A DNA stretch of 64,000 nucleotides, from positions 620,001 through 684,000 of the forward strand of contig JAGYXB010000269.1 in NCBI GenBank assembly GCA_022495005.1, written 5' to 3'. The position numbers and the translations under genes are program-made. Below are positions 1 through 12,650 of this stretch, piece by piece. Below the pieces are notes generated by a model, which worked only from the letters and a program-made list of their open reading frames with translations, searched no databases and was not told the origin of the DNA. This stretch comes from Rhyacophila brunnea. Its lineage: Eukaryota > Arthropoda > Insecta > Trichoptera > Rhyacophilidae. Every line of letters starts with the position of its first letter. The stretch's first letter is position 1.

Positions 1-2060
1 TAAAAATAATTATTTATGTATAATAAATAATCATTCTTACGAAAGAACAGAATCTTGAAATTAAATATTTCAAATAAATTCTATGAAGGTGTCATCTATC
101 GACTGCAAATGTAAGCGCGCTTGACGTTTAAAGTTTTACCCAGAAATCAATTTGGAATATGAATAATTGAATAGGAATTAAAATGACTAAATTTATTTCA
201 ATGAACGAAAGGTTATTTCAATTTTATCAATAATGGACGCGAAATTAATAATTTCAATTGTCTACATTATAAAAAGAACAGATTTGAAAAAACTAATATC
301 GAACTGTCAAACAAGTAAGAAAAAACAATGTAAAAACATATTATCCGAAATAAATGTATTCTACCGACGCAAATAATTAATTGTAATAGCAAAATAAAAT
401 GAATAGAAAGTTAATAATTAAGAAGAAATGAATTCAGAATAATTTAGTGTCAAATTTTAACAAGAATGAAAATAAATCACTCAAATAATCGATGACAGCG
501 CGACTGCCGACTAAAATGAAAGACCCGATAATGATTTTATTCGAGATATAGAAATTATTAATTATTCACAATATAGAAATGGAACGAAAGGACCTTTTGT
601 AAACTCCATTCCATAATAAGGTTCATCCAGCTGTCCAATTGATTTGGTGTTACATCCACATAGTATGTTTCAATCCAATGGTTCTGTCAAATTTGAGGTT
701 AATAATTCTTGTCATCCAGTAGGTATATAAATGTTCATGTCGATATCGTCCTAGTTTAACATCCTTCCTTCTCCTTTGGAACTTTATTAAATCACTTATA
801 GCACCATACTAAACATTAAACAAAATTTTTTGCTGAAACAATCAATGGTTAACACAAATTCCGATGCCCAAATATTGACATTTCCATACCAATAATGTGG
901 GTATCACATAAATTATAGAAGAAGTATGTATTGATGATAAATGTGCAAATTGTATTTCAAAATTAGGTGTAAACCATATATAACACTCTTAATATTAATT
1001 TGCGAAGGAATAATTGTAGCTTACAACACAAAATTAAATAAATTCCACAAGGACAATGATAAAATTGACGTATTGATCTCTATCATTTAGATCGCCATCC
1101 TGCGCATACCGCATAGACTAGTCCGACGTCTCTTGCAAGTACCGCGTAAGTCAATAAAAGACTATATAAATATATGAAAAATATAACACACATAGTTACG
1201 ACCACCGAACCAGAAAATTTTAAGAAAAATATAACGCAAATAATACGTTTTAATTTGTCATTAATTAATTTACAAGTTTAATAAGTTATAAGAAATTGAA
1301 TAATTATCAAAGTGCGTCTAAAATCACGCCCGATACGGATTCGTTTGCAACTCCACGACGGTAAACCAAAAAATTCCAAAAGTGAGCCGGCAAAAATCAG
1401 TGTAATTAGAACTAATGACTCTGAAAACAAAATACCGTTACGGTAACAATTATTGTATGAAATCGTGATTAGCAAAATTTAAAGTTTTATTAACGGAACA
1501 AATAAAATTTAGAATATTAGGACAAAATAACGAACGAGTACATAATCCGAAACAAATAACTGTAGTCTTTAGGAGGTAAGTCATCGTGTTTTGGAAAAGA
1601 AATATTCAAAAAGAAACACGATGCTTGTTGGGTGCCAATGTCATGGAAAAAGGATTTTAATGGGAGATGAGGAATAGGTATGGATGGGAATGTAGGATAG
1701 GGATAAGCATGAGACTCGGTGAAATAGGATGCAGGGTCGTGGATGGTTTGACTTATTACCTCTAATGACCTCAGTTACCTGTCCGGTTACTATACTCATT
1801 CGTGTAGGTTCCTAGATTAATAAAAAGGCATAATAAATGGGATAAATATAAATATCTCGGTTTGAGCGCCACTCTATGATGATGCATAGAGACAATAGTG
1901 AAGGATAATTAAATGAAAAGCAAGTAGAGAAATTGCAACAATTGTATATTAATAAATAAGATAACTTGCGGGCTACAGTGTATAAAAATGTATAATTACT
2001 TAAGTGAATCACGAGCACCTAAAGCGATACAATATTTAGATAAATTAGAACAAAAACCCA
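1..2060. other. AT-rich non-coding stretch
   Basis: I see no gene, no tRNA-like box and no clear inverted repeat here. The few short open frames are AT-driven and show no recognisable motif. It is ordinary AT-rich intergenic or intronic DNA. Confidence 0.6.
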
Positions 2061-2064
2061 AAAG

Positions 2065-2486
2065 CTAATTCGGTCGGTGGACCGTAACATAAAATGACAA
2101 TAAATACCGATTACACAAAGGGCTCCTCAGCCTTTTCGCTGCCCTCGATTCCTTCCAGGACGGAATCGAGGAGTGCGTCTTCGAACGTGTGGGGACCGTG
2201 GAGTTCCTCCGATCTCCTGGCGTGGGGGGGACGTCCTTCAGATGATCATCGTCCACGTCTCCAAAACGTCAGGAAATCGAAAGCCCTGTGCCCAGGGCCC
2301 GAGGCTCGGAACTGGCCAAGACGTCTGCTTCCTTCGAAAGGTCAAGACTGAGAGATCGACTCTCGCTTCGCCTACGTGTCAAAAGCCCGCTAGCTCCCAT
2401 AGCGCCGGAAATAGTGTCACGAACTCCGTACAAACTATCCCGTGCGCAGGCGCGATCCGGTCGTACTTATGCGTAGTGTTGCCCTC
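2065..2486 (-). pseudogene. GC-rich coding-like island, possible exon or retrocopy relic
   Basis: This patch is much richer in G and C than the DNA on either side. On the minus strand one frame is open for about 65 codons (2466 down to 2272), meets a single TGA at 2269-2271, then stays open in the same frame for another 60 or so codons. The translation is polar and rich in Ser, Arg and Asp, with stretches such as TRRRSESRSLSLDLSKEAD before the stop and GDVDDDHLKDVPPTPGDRR after it. This resembles a disordered segment of a real protein more than random DNA. I do not recognise the family. No good splice acceptor or donor frames it, so it may be a dead exon, a processed fragment or a piece of an unknown element. 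High GC also opens frames on the plus strand, which weakens the case. Confidence 0.25.
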
Positions 2487-2490
2487 GTAA

Positions 2491-3644
2491 AGACTTCCTT
2501 GACTTAGTGTGTTATGTTATAAAATAACATGACAATACCTTTTAATTACCATTGGCGATAAGTACATACTTACACACCTACTAGATCATAACACTATTAT
2601 TTGAAATATTTCCGAGTAGATTTTTCAAAAGAAATTATTTCATCAAAAATTAACCACTTTCTTTATCTAGATGCCCACACTTATTAGTTGGTATCAGTAA
2701 TAAGGTGAATTCTAAATGAAAATAATAATTGCACGTTTTTCTATGTATGTATGTATTTAAAGACCTATTAATATTATATTCCAATCCACAGTATTTTCCT
2801 AGGCACCTACCACTAACCTAGATATATTATATTACGTAGGTATAATAATATATATACCTATTTATATAAATTTCCGGAGCAAATTGTCAAAATACTAAAA
2901 ATAGAGGCTGTGGTCAACAATTTCGCGAAATAATATGAAAAATAGATTCTCGTTTCTCGAATTATTTTTAGAAAAATGATTTTCAAGAAGTAGCAATATG
3001 TGAAGTAGTTTTTTTTACCATATTTGCGTTGTGTAATATATAAAAATCTCTCGATATTAATTCTGGATGAAATTTTTTAAATAATTCTAGGATGGAATTT
3101 TCCCCCGAAGACCCAAAAATATTTTCACTTTCATTTTAAACAAAATTTGTTAAATTCGTAGGTGAAGAAAGCATTCTCTCGACATAAAATCTGGACAAAA
3201 ATTAAAAACTTTGTTCAGGAAAAAAAACAATCTTGAATTTTCGAGAATCCAAATTTTTGTAATCGAGATTTTTCGAGAAATGACACGAAATCACAAGCTC
3301 CACAAATTACCACCAATAAAAATAAACTCATCCTTAAGGGGCAGTGCAATAGGTATTAAATTTCGGTAGGTATAACAATTTGACAATTATTAGGTTAGTA
3401 CCTACCTACTTAATATTTGTTTTTAAAAGAAAGAGTATTTAAATTACTTTTATCAGAGCAGTGTCAGTACCCAGATAATGTTAACTAGAATTAAATTAAT
3501 CCATGCATTTAATCAAATTTAATAATATTGTATAAAACTATCTAAAATTATTGTCTTAATAATTTATAGTGCAGTTAAGTTTGATAAAGATACACGAAAA
3601 GTATTTAACGTAAATATAAGTTCGATTAGGTAAATAACACACTT
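2491..3644. other. AT-rich non-coding stretch
   Basis: No gene or element boundary was recognised. The stretch is AT-rich with homopolymer runs. Confidence 0.55.
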
Positions 3645-3968
3645 ACCCAATTATGATGGTAGAAACCCAATCATATTTATATAAAATTCTGGTAGATAGT
3701 CGTATCAAGTCGTATTTAGCTATCAAATTCGAGTATTTGATTATAATGACAGCGATATTATCAAACATTTGATACCAATCAATATCAAATTAATGTTCTT
3801 ATTGAATCTAATAAAATAGGAAAAGTTGGTACCTACGTAATGTCTAAAATACTTCACAAACAACGCGTATTTTTTCTCAATGCTATACGCGAATCTCTTT
3901 CCGGTAAAACAGCTCACGGTAAACTGTGCTACGGCGAAATTTAATTACGTACAATTTACATGTAACCG
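3645..3968 (-). mobile_element. Family A repeat, copy 1 (truncated)
   Basis: The right part, read on the minus strand, begins GGTTACATGTAAATTGTACG and continues through a TTCGCCGTAGCACAG block. The same end is seen at 40.6, 42.2 and 46.3 kb on the plus strand and, without its outermost bases, at 21.9 kb on the minus strand. The internal GATATTTGATA-like and AATTTTATATAAAT segments are also shared. The far end, ACTGCATACGTAC in complete copies, is missing, so this copy is truncated near 3645. No coding capacity is visible. It is a non-autonomous element of unknown superfamily. Confidence 0.6.
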
Positions 3969-4058
3969 TTTTAGTAACAATTTTACAATATCTTAAAAAT
4001 AAATCTATACATCGTTATGAATTGCACAACCTAACCATTATACATATCAATAGGTACA

Positions 4059-4320
4059 TCAATCAATTGAAGCATGCTTCGCATAATAGTCATAAATAAT
4101 CATAAATAGCAACAAAACACGGTCAGGATAATGAGGTGGGCATGCGCTTACTCCTCCCGCCCCGTACAGCTGTTCCAGGTGGCACACCACCCTGCCCAAC
4201 CACCCCAGTGTCCCAATGTACCCGGCCCATCCCTCTTCCGGAAAATCGTCTCGTGTTTCACCTACGCCCCCTGTTTTGCGACCCCTGAACAAAAGGACAG
4301 ATGAATACAACACGAGCCGT
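4059..4320. other. GC-rich patch, unassigned
   Basis: A run rich in C on the plus strand (about 4127-4300) stands out from its AT-rich flanks. An 84-codon frame is open on the minus strand, with GRKTGGVGETRDDFPEEGWAG near its start, but it runs into AT-rich sequence and has no known motif. It could be an exon relic, a conserved non-coding block or a transposon piece. Confidence 0.25.
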
Positions 4321-4993
4321 TTTCGGATTGATTCAGAGTATTCATTTTTGATACGAGCGATTAAATCGGTTTGATTTATTTCACTGGCAATTATTTATTT
4401 ATTAGCGGGAAAGCTATAATGCTGAAATTGGTCATGTTTTAAAAAACGGCAGCTGAATATTTGGACCTTGAAAATAATGGAGCTTTCAGAAAGCTACCTA
4501 CTCATAAAAACATTTAAAAATTAGGTAGATAAATGCTTATAAATAAAAATCTTCATGAATTTTTATCCAATTGATAAATGTTGTACCTTACGGTGGGGTA
4601 GTCACTAGAGCCAATCGGTTTGGGTTAGATTCAACGTATGTCAAAAATTACATGCTGTTTTTTTTCTACTGAGAAAAAACCCAATGTGTAAATCGCTAAC
4701 AACCATTCACTAGATACACCTTAATAATAATTTGTACCAACTTAACAACAAATATCTTTAGATTAATTTTAATTTAATTATTGAAAGTATGTATGTTTTT
4801 AATTTAAGCAAGTTTATAAAGTTAATTAAGAATATAATATATCTATAATATATGGCGTGGAATCACATCACAAATGCAGCAATAACAGCTATAACAAAAT
4901 TCGCATATAGTAATTTATCTGCACAAAATGGATGTAAGTATGGCATGCTGAATACCTACAATATTTACTCTCTCGGTGGATCTATAATCTGAT
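4321..4993. other. AT-rich non-coding stretch
   Basis: No gene or repeat boundary was recognised. Confidence 0.55.
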
Positions 4994-5398
4994 ATCGACT
5001 GCTGAATTTGCAAACCGGCTAACTCCATTTTGGGCAAATTGTTCAGGAAGGAGAAAAAACATAATAATTTAACTATCGAGTGAAATTTAACTATTCCAAA
5101 AATACACTTGATTTTTTTTTACAAATAAGCTATATCTACTATGAATTAATATACTATTTTAGCTTCCCTTTTATATAGGTATAAAGACAATTTATATAGA
5201 GAGCGGAGTTGTTCCATTTACCATATTGAAAATTTGGCACCTGCAGTTGGCTGTTTTGTTTGAAGAACGATAACGCATTTATTTATAGGTTTAGGAGTTT
5301 GAGTGAGAATAGAAAACATGCTTTATAATATAATTCCATTAAAATCTCATTTTTGGTAAAAAGTGCAGTTAGCTGGTTTGCAGATTAAGCAGTCGATG
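4994..5398. mobile_element. Inverted-repeat (MITE-like) element, about 405 bp
   Basis: The two ends are imperfect inverted repeats of about 36 bp. The left end reads ATCGACTGCTGAATTTGCAA and continues into ACCGGCTAACT. The reverse complement of the right end reads ATCGACTGCTTAATCTGCAA and continues into ACCAGCTAACT. The interior has no coding capacity. I could not find a clean target duplication, so the superfamily is open. Only one copy is seen in the window. Confidence 0.6.
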
Positions 5399-6652
5399 TG
5401 GATTTTGGCTGCCTCCGGAAGAGGTTTTATAACAGACAAGAGATAGATGTTTGCCACTTTCTCAACCTATTGGGTAGATCAATGCTTTTGATCCAAACAC
5501 CAAACTTTGGTAGATGCAGGAATCAAATCTGTGATCCAAGAGTTCTACCATTTGTATAGGTACCTTAGTCTAATCAAGACTTGAAGGAATATGCTACAAC
5601 TTACATCTATTGTTACAACTAAATGTCGTAACGATTTGTAACGTCTACAAAACGTGGTAGGTCTATGAACAGAATGTCTATCTAAAGTCGATATGAAAAC
5701 AATTGTTATGAACGTAAAATATTATCTTACGTTTGTGAAATTACATGATATGATATTTGATAATATGAATAGTTGCAAACGCAAGACGAAATCTACACAA
5801 CAAAAGCTGCGTATTAAAAGCTCCCATCACAAATCACGGCAGCCTTTCACGTGGCAACAACGAATGAAAAAAAACTGATACACATTGTTGGAGCGCTCTC
5901 ACTCCTTGCCCATTGTGTAGTTTCAATGGCCGTCCGGGGTGGGAAATGCGCCCGGGATTTACCGGCTGTAATCAAATACCCTTTTCCGGTGAGCGCCATT
6001 GTCGCCCGTTCATTCAGGGGGATGCCAGGTTGGTAGGTAGATACTTGTCTTGTTAGTAAAGCATAGAGAACGAAAAAAGAGGCGTTTTGGGCTATTGCTT
6101 TTAGAAGGCTTTTGAATTGAATTTTATTTATTTTATAAATTAAAATTAATATCATAGTGCTGTATTATAATTTAACAAATGATATTGACGCTAGATTAAG
6201 AAAATTCAGTTATATTCGTGAAAATTTTAAGGTTGGCTGTCACATATCAGAAACTATTCAGATGATAATATGATTTGATTATGATTAGATGACTATTTGC
6301 ACGATAAGTACCTAAGCAGATATACTTATATCAATTGGCATCCAATCCAACAACTATTGAATGATATTGATGAAACATGAAATTAAGTATAGATCAGGTA
6401 CACAGGTATCCACTTTTTGAAACGAAGTGCAAATAAACTTTCAGTGGTTGGCACACCACAAATTTTCTTGCGAATGGGTTCAGTAAGCTGACGTGATAAA
6501 AATACGTAGTTAGGTACCTACTTATTTAATGTTTGTTTAGAGAAACATAATACGTATGTGCCTAAGACAGTCCTGCCAGTCATATATCAAATAATGGCAT
6601 TTAGTAATTAATAGGTCAGCTCATATTTACCTACTCACTATATTCATGTTGT
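5399..6652. other. Non-coding stretch with a small GC-rich patch
   Basis: Mostly AT-rich. About 5835-6045 is GC-richer and holds overlapping open frames on both strands (61 codons plus, about 100 codons minus). Neither has a recognisable domain, and the two strands compete, so neither is called as a gene. Confidence 0.4.
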
Positions 6653-6914
6653 AAATTATATACACCCACGGTCGCCGCTCGGCTTAAGCGTTGGACTATC
6701 ACGCCGTGGGTCCCAGGTTCGAATCCTGAGTCTGGCAAGTACACATATTGTTTTTCAATTTGTGTGTGAGTCAGGGTATGGACCCAATAGGTTGAGCAAC
6801 TGGCTGACATCCATTTCTCTTAAAAAACCAAGATCTGTTAACACAAACCTCTACTCTGTGGAGGCCCATATGATCCTATTAGGATCGGTCATGGTCGAAA
6901 AAAAAATTATATAC
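6653..6914 (+). mobile_element. tRNA-derived SINE with target-site duplication
   Basis: The head is tRNA-like. It has an A-box-like stretch around CGGCTTAAGCGTTGG and a perfect B box, GGTTCGAATCC, at 6716-6726, the two internal RNA polymerase III promoter boxes. The unit ends in a run of nine A at 6898-6906. It is flanked by an 11-bp direct repeat, AAATTATATAC, at 6653-6663 and 6904-6914, as expected for LINE-mediated insertion. The body is thus about 6664-6903. Its last 65 or so bases recur on the minus strand at 58366-58436, so this is a dispersed family. It needs a partner LINE for movement. The intact duplication suggests a fairly recent insertion. Confidence 0.85.
6716..6726 (+). promoter_or_regulatory. 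RNA polymerase III B box of the SINE
   Basis: GGTTCGAATCC matches the tRNA B-box consensus GGTTCGANTCC at every position. It lies about 40 bases downstream of the A-box-like segment, normal tRNA-gene spacing. Confidence 0.8.
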
Positions 6915-7113
6915 TTACCTATAGTTGTAGGTGTATCGAAGGATTATGGGAAAATAGCAGGTACATTACTACCATATCTTGAATTTTTATGTTTGCAATG
7001 CTGTAATAATTAACTTTTCATTATCCAATTGATGCATGTTGTATACTTCGAAATTTGTTGCATGCGGCATCAAGCACGCTTTACAATAAAATAATGTTGC
7101 AATCATACGATGT

Positions 7114-7232
7114 GCGGCGGTACATTTAGTTGCACATGACGTGTTTTGTGAAAGCCAACAAAATCACATCGATAAATTCGACGTGTTGGAATTGAGACGA
7201 GTTTGTATGTACGACCCGGCTTATAGTTTATT
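7114..7232. repeat. Repeat G, copy 1 (degenerate)
   Basis: GTGTTTTGTGAA, GAGACGA and GACCCGGCTTA appear in the same order at 26.79-26.86 kb. The spacing differs, so these are old diverged copies. No function is visible. Confidence 0.4.
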
Positions 7233-7353
7233 TGACTTCTTTGATTCTACAGATTTTATAATATTAGATATTAGTAATATTATTATAATATCATTATACT
7301 ATCATATAGAAACTATTTCGCAACACCACTCACCATTGGAAACACAAAATTAA

Positions 7354-7687
7354 CGGGAACTGGCTTACCTTATTGGGTGTGGTATAACAGGGTACGGATC
7401 TCAACCGTGAAAAAATATGGGCTAAACTTAAGCACGTGTTAAATAATACACAATAACCTAATACCTTTGTTATTTTCAACAGTTAGAAAAAAAATTCTAC
7501 GTCTGAATAATATGCAAAAACTTTGTCACGTAAGCATAACGTACATTCAATATTTTTATGTTAGTCGACGCATAGTATATGGTCGGCGCGCTTTGTGTCT
7601 CATGGTTTTATAGTCTAACTAAAGTAATAAAGACGTTAACTCCGCTTTAAAACTGCTACCACACCCGGTAGGGAAAGCCAGTTCCCA
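7354..7687. mobile_element. MITE-like element flanked by TTAA
   Basis: The left end GGGAACTGGCTTACC and the reverse complement of the right end GGGAACTGGCTTTCC are near-identical. The similarity runs on through GGGTGTGGTA, about 36 bp in all. TTAA lies just outside each end (7350-7353 and 7688-7691), the target preferred by piggyBac-type elements. The ends do not start with the usual CCC, and the first base of the two repeats differs, so the piggyBac assignment is tentative. There is no coding capacity. Confidence 0.6.
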
Positions 7688-7691
7688 TTAA

Positions 7692-9058
7692 TTTTGAAAT
7701 CCCTGGATAAGTAGGTACAATAAATCGGATGCCCGCTTAGAATCAATTAGTTAGAAAGCCATAAGAAGAATATAATTGCAATTATTAGATATAAATGTAT
7801 GCTTTTATTTAACGGGACCCCTATAAATAAAAGTTACAACACGTCACTGGCAGATACATATCCAACTTTGTACATGAAAAATTTTCCGGCACCGTAAATA
7901 TATTATTATTTACAAGTTTAATAAGTTAAAAAAGTCATTGGTGAAAAAACAATAATTTCACATTAAACCTGAAATTTGCAGTTTTTATCGCTGATAAAAC
8001 ATTTTGACATTTTTAACGGCCGACAAAAAATAATATTCACCGCTTTTTTGGCGCCAAAAATCACAAAATAATAAAGTAACCGCCTATTGTTGTCCGTAAA
8101 AATATTTTTACGACACACTGTCATGAAAACTTTTGCATTCGAGTTGGAAACTAAGGCCATTATTCGAAAAGCTTACCCAAAGATAAAGAATATAAGCTTT
8201 TGAATCACGAAAGCTTCCAAACAAAGATCGTAAACTAATTAATCAAGGGAATTTGATTATTTTAATTATGGGGTCTAGAATTTCAACAACCACGAATTAG
8301 AGTTAGTCGAATTCCTACCAGAACGTTTTGTTTATTAGTTTGTAGTTTCTTTCGTTCAAATAATGTAATTAATCATGTTTATTCTGTATTAATTATAAAA
8401 CATTTTGATAACCATCATTTGCTAAAATTAATTTTACAAATGAATTTTCAAAACGACACGAATGAAGCATTTTCTATACAATATAAGATACTTTATCAAA
8501 TAATATGGGTAAAGTATGGTTGATTTTTTTATTGTTAACCTGTATTTATGCCGTAGCGGATAGCCCATATAGTCTAGTCAACATAGTCCCACTTGCTGTT
8601 ATACCGATATGTAGGTACTTCAGTGGCGAAGACACTAAGCGCTTATTTTAGTTATACAGTATTAAAAAAAAAGAGATTTATTTCAGATGCGATTATCTCA
8701 GCTACTACATACAACCTACTTATATGCTGCAACCACAGTAAATATAATTGAAAATACCACGAAAACTGTAAATTCTTAGTGAAAAGACTTTATTTTAATT
8801 GAAATAAAAATAAATACACTCAGCATTTAATTACTGTTCATTTATCGTCAATATATAATTTTACCTTCAAATTTGTTCATCTAATCATCTGTAATTGTAT
8901 TTTTTTTATCAGTAGTTGACGATGTCCTATTGGAGTGGACGAATTTGGTTCTGATTATTATTTAACTAAGTCAGATAGGTCCTACATGTTGTGTTTTATT
9001 ATATGTAATACCTACAATGTCCTTCCAGCAAGAATTGGTAGTTTGCATCATTAAAGAT
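7692..9058. other. AT-rich non-coding stretch
   Basis: No gene, tRNA box or inverted repeat was recognised. Confidence 0.55.
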
Positions 9059-9130
9059 TTTAGTTGACAGCATTAGAGGCGCGAGTCCAGCGGATACAGG
9101 TTCAAGTACCATCGGGTATCGTATTTTTTT
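9059..9130 (+). mobile_element. Degenerate tRNA-like SINE head (weak)
   Basis: GGTTCAAGTACC at 9099-9110 resembles a B box with one inserted base, and a T-rich stretch follows. The upstream GCATTAGAGGCGCGAGTCC could be remains of the D and anticodon arms. No acceptor stem can be folded, so it is not a working tRNA gene. Confidence 0.25.
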
Positions 9131-9835
9131 CTACATTTTTTTTTTCTAGTGTGTAGGTATATGCATGAAATGTTTTCAAATTATGTATGTTCAAAGATTT
9201 TTTTATTACTGTCTCAATTTGTTATCGATAAATAATACCGTGCTTATCCCACGGAACGACAATGCGTGTAATCGTGTTTACTCACAGAATAGTTACATTT
9301 ATGTTATTTTAATGTTCCCTGTTCTTACCTAATCTAGTATAGTCTAATCTAATATGACAAAAAGCAAGAAAAGTGGCAAACTTGATCCTCGTGGCAATCA
9401 TAATAGCCCGATGGATATAATAGTTGATTGTCTCGACTTGAGTAGTTATTCTCAGAGAATATGGTAATAAATCAAAGTGTCCTGATTTTTAGGCTTGGCA
9501 ACATAATATTTGGTTTTGGCTGCCTGCTCTGGTCTTTATCCTATATACTTTATATTATAATATGGAATATGGAAAAGTGACCGTTAATAATTTGTTATTA
9601 CTTATTGTTAAAAGTTGAGGACATAAATTATAATTACGAATAAAAAAAATGCAATAGGTACCTACTAATCCTTATATAACATGTGTCATAAATAATACTA
9701 TTGGAAGGTACTTCATGAATATTTATTTAAATGTACCACTAACCAACTGATAAACGTAACTATTTCGAATATTCTGTGAATGTCATTGTTCTATAAAATA
9801 GCATACAAATAGAACTTCTGAGAGCTTTGCCAACA

Positions 9836-10250
9836 AAGTGCAACGTAGATTTATGGGCGCGAGGATTATCAGCTTACAATAAGTCCGAGAGCTTTCTCGC
9901 GCCTCTCACAAAGCTCCCACGGGGGGCTGCAACCGCCCAGTGCCACCGACTAACACAATAATACCCTCGCATGGGGTTATAATTCAATAACTTTCAATAA
10001 ATAATGTGTTCACAATGCGAAAGAATGGAGCGAACAGCGCGAGGAAATTGTAACAGTGGTGTGTTTAGTGCTCGACAATGAGAGTAATAACACGGTGATG
10101 TTTTGGGAGGTGACGGGAGGGGTGGGGAGAAAATTACAGGTTGCGAGAGCTTTTAGCGTCTGGTATCGCACAACTTTTCGGATGGAAATAGTGGGTCACG
10201 TGACCCGCAAACAAGGGGCAAAAGAAAATAAGTAATTTTATTTTTTATAC
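9836..10250. other. GC-richer patches, candidate conserved non-coding DNA
   Basis: Two GC-richer blocks (about 9840-9970 and 10030-10220) sit in AT-rich DNA without a convincing reading frame. The second holds the 14-bp palindrome GGGTCACGTGACCC at 10193-10206. They could be regulatory or unrecognised repeat sequence. Confidence 0.3.
10193..10206. promoter_or_regulatory. Perfect 14-bp palindrome with CACGTG E-box
   Basis: GGGTCACGTGACCC is a perfect palindrome centred on CACGTG, the site bound by bHLH and bHLH-ZIP dimers (Myc/Max, USF, MITF or CLOCK/CYCLE types). Occupancy and a nearby promoter are not shown by the sequence. Confidence 0.3.
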
Positions 10251-12642
10251 TCACCTTTGTTGTGTGTTGTGTAATAGTTTTCGTACATTATAACGAGGCA
10301 ATTTTGGCGTTGAAAATTGCGCTTTGTTGGGACAAAGTAGTGATGTAATAATGCTAATTTACTTACCTATTATAATATAAATCAGTGTGCAAATAAAATA
10401 TGGCGATTGACAAGATTAATAAAATCGTCTTCGCCATAATATCCCTAAAATAATATCTTTGAAAATATTCTGAATCTCAAAATATGTCAAGTGACACGAC
10501 AATTTTTTAGTCTAAAAAAATTAAAAAGACGAATTTGTCTTTTTTCTAATTCGTCATTCTCCCGTTGACCAAGTGTGCTAAGGGACACGTGCAACATGAT
10601 ATTCATTTAAAAAGAATTTGATTTTTGATTTTGATTTTGCTTTTGGTATCATCCCTTATTATTTTACTTCATATATTTTATATCTTGACAACCTATAATT
10701 GCACTTATGTGATTTATGTTAATAAATATATTATGGTGATACCTATATTCAAAAGACCAATATACATAGTAATTATTATAAACCAACTACATATTATAAT
10801 ATGCACTTTTAAATCTTAAATTTTGTATGCATATTTTATAGGAATTCGACAGGATTTATAATAATTAAATAATGACTCATTGTTTTTTAATGTATTTTAT
10901 TGTTAGTATCTATTGTGTCCCTCACAGTTGAGATTCTTCAGTTAGCACTCCATTATATCGTCTGCATGGATTGACTTTATCTTATTGGATACAATTATAC
11001 TACGGATGCAATGTATCTTATCATATCAACCTTATCGTCACTCAGGGTCAATCTACCGCTGGTTTCTTGGCTCCTAGTTCTCCAGCCTATCGAAGTCGAC
11101 CCTCTAGTGATGTAATGCCCGCTGTATGATCGCATTAATCAAAATGTACACTTAATTGCGTGTACTTATTTGATAATTACACATATCGATAGTTTAATAA
11201 CTTCATTAATAAAAATTTACTTGCAAAATAATGGCGGGAGATTAATAATTGTATACTGCATGCTAATCACTGTGTTTAAAATTTCTTTCGTTCTCCCATT
11301 AGGTGAACGTAATGCACGCACAGGCACCCAATTAAAGAAAAAAAATGCAATAAGAGAAACAACTGAATGGAATGCAATGCAATTAATTGCATCTCAATCA
11401 GTATGCGATCTTTAAATGTGATTCGCTTGCAGTATTTTGTGATTAATTACATGTAAAAAATACCTCCCGCTAACCACTAACTGTCTCTTAATTAATTAAA
11501 CTGCACGCAAAGTACATAATATGTATGTAGGAATATCCCATAAAAATATAAGTATTCTGTAATTTTGAGTATTAATTTAAGTACTTTTTTCTTTGCATTA
11601 GGTACCGAACATCGGCGAAGATTCTGACAATCTTCTGGACAAGTATACAGTACCTACTGATAATTGATATCAAAACAATCTCCAATATTTTTGAGCTACG
11701 ACGCTCTTCGTTTGCTAGTGTTTTGCATAATATCGATTTTGTTTTCGATAATAAAATGCAAAAATTGATGGGTACCTACGTCTTGTAAAGTAGGTAAGCC
11801 AATTAATTAAATAATATTTATTTGGAAGTTGCCATTCTCAATGTAATTTTATCTGAGCATTCCGTATACACACAAGTTTAAAAAATGTCATTGTTGTACC
11901 GTTGCATACATATAAAATATTAATTAGTTAGAAATGTGCAAACCAGTTGCCATGGACCAACGTTTTGAAACCGAATATAGGTTTGGCAACGTCATGCCAT
12001 AAATCACCAGAAACACAAAATACGCCAAGTTTTCTCAAATATTACCAATATTGAATACACGTATCGTTATCATGACAAACTATAATTCATATTATAATAA
12101 AAACATAACTATTGAAAACAATATGTTCTTTGACGCGTGTTTGAGTTTATTCCATATTTATCCATTATAGAGAGCCTCACCCAAAGGCAACCGATTCATT
12201 ATTTTTGTATTCCTTAATTTGTCCGAACGCTGCATCAAACTGCTCCATTAATATATTGAAAATCAATAAATCGCCCGTAATAGTGACCAAGAGATGGACC
12301 GATTTTTTTTACTCATTTCTTTCATAGATATGACAGAATATGAAGAAAATATATAATTACATAAAACAGAATGGATACGGAATAGACTTCAAAAAGATTT
12401 TGATTACGAAAGAAATTACTATTTTTGTGTATGTTCATCTTCCTATAAAAGTCGGCCACGATCAGAGTTATATGCTACTCGGAACATTTTATTAGAGCTG
12501 CACTCGTACCAATAACAAATCGCCTATGTCACGAAATGCGGCATTGTAATCTACTACGTTTACCACTGATCTTTCTTGAATAGAGAATTTGAAGTTGTTG
12601 AAGAAGAATATTGTACTTGTGTCTTCACAAAATATGGCCGAG
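10251..12642. other. AT-rich non-coding stretch
   Basis: Short AT-driven frames only, for example 64 and 81 codons with no motif. No element boundary was found. Confidence 0.5.
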
Positions 12643-12650
12643 GTAGATAG

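Noticed and set aside
5847..6155. 102-codon minus frame and competing plus frame
   Set aside because: Both strands are open through the same GC-richer patch, with no domain on either.
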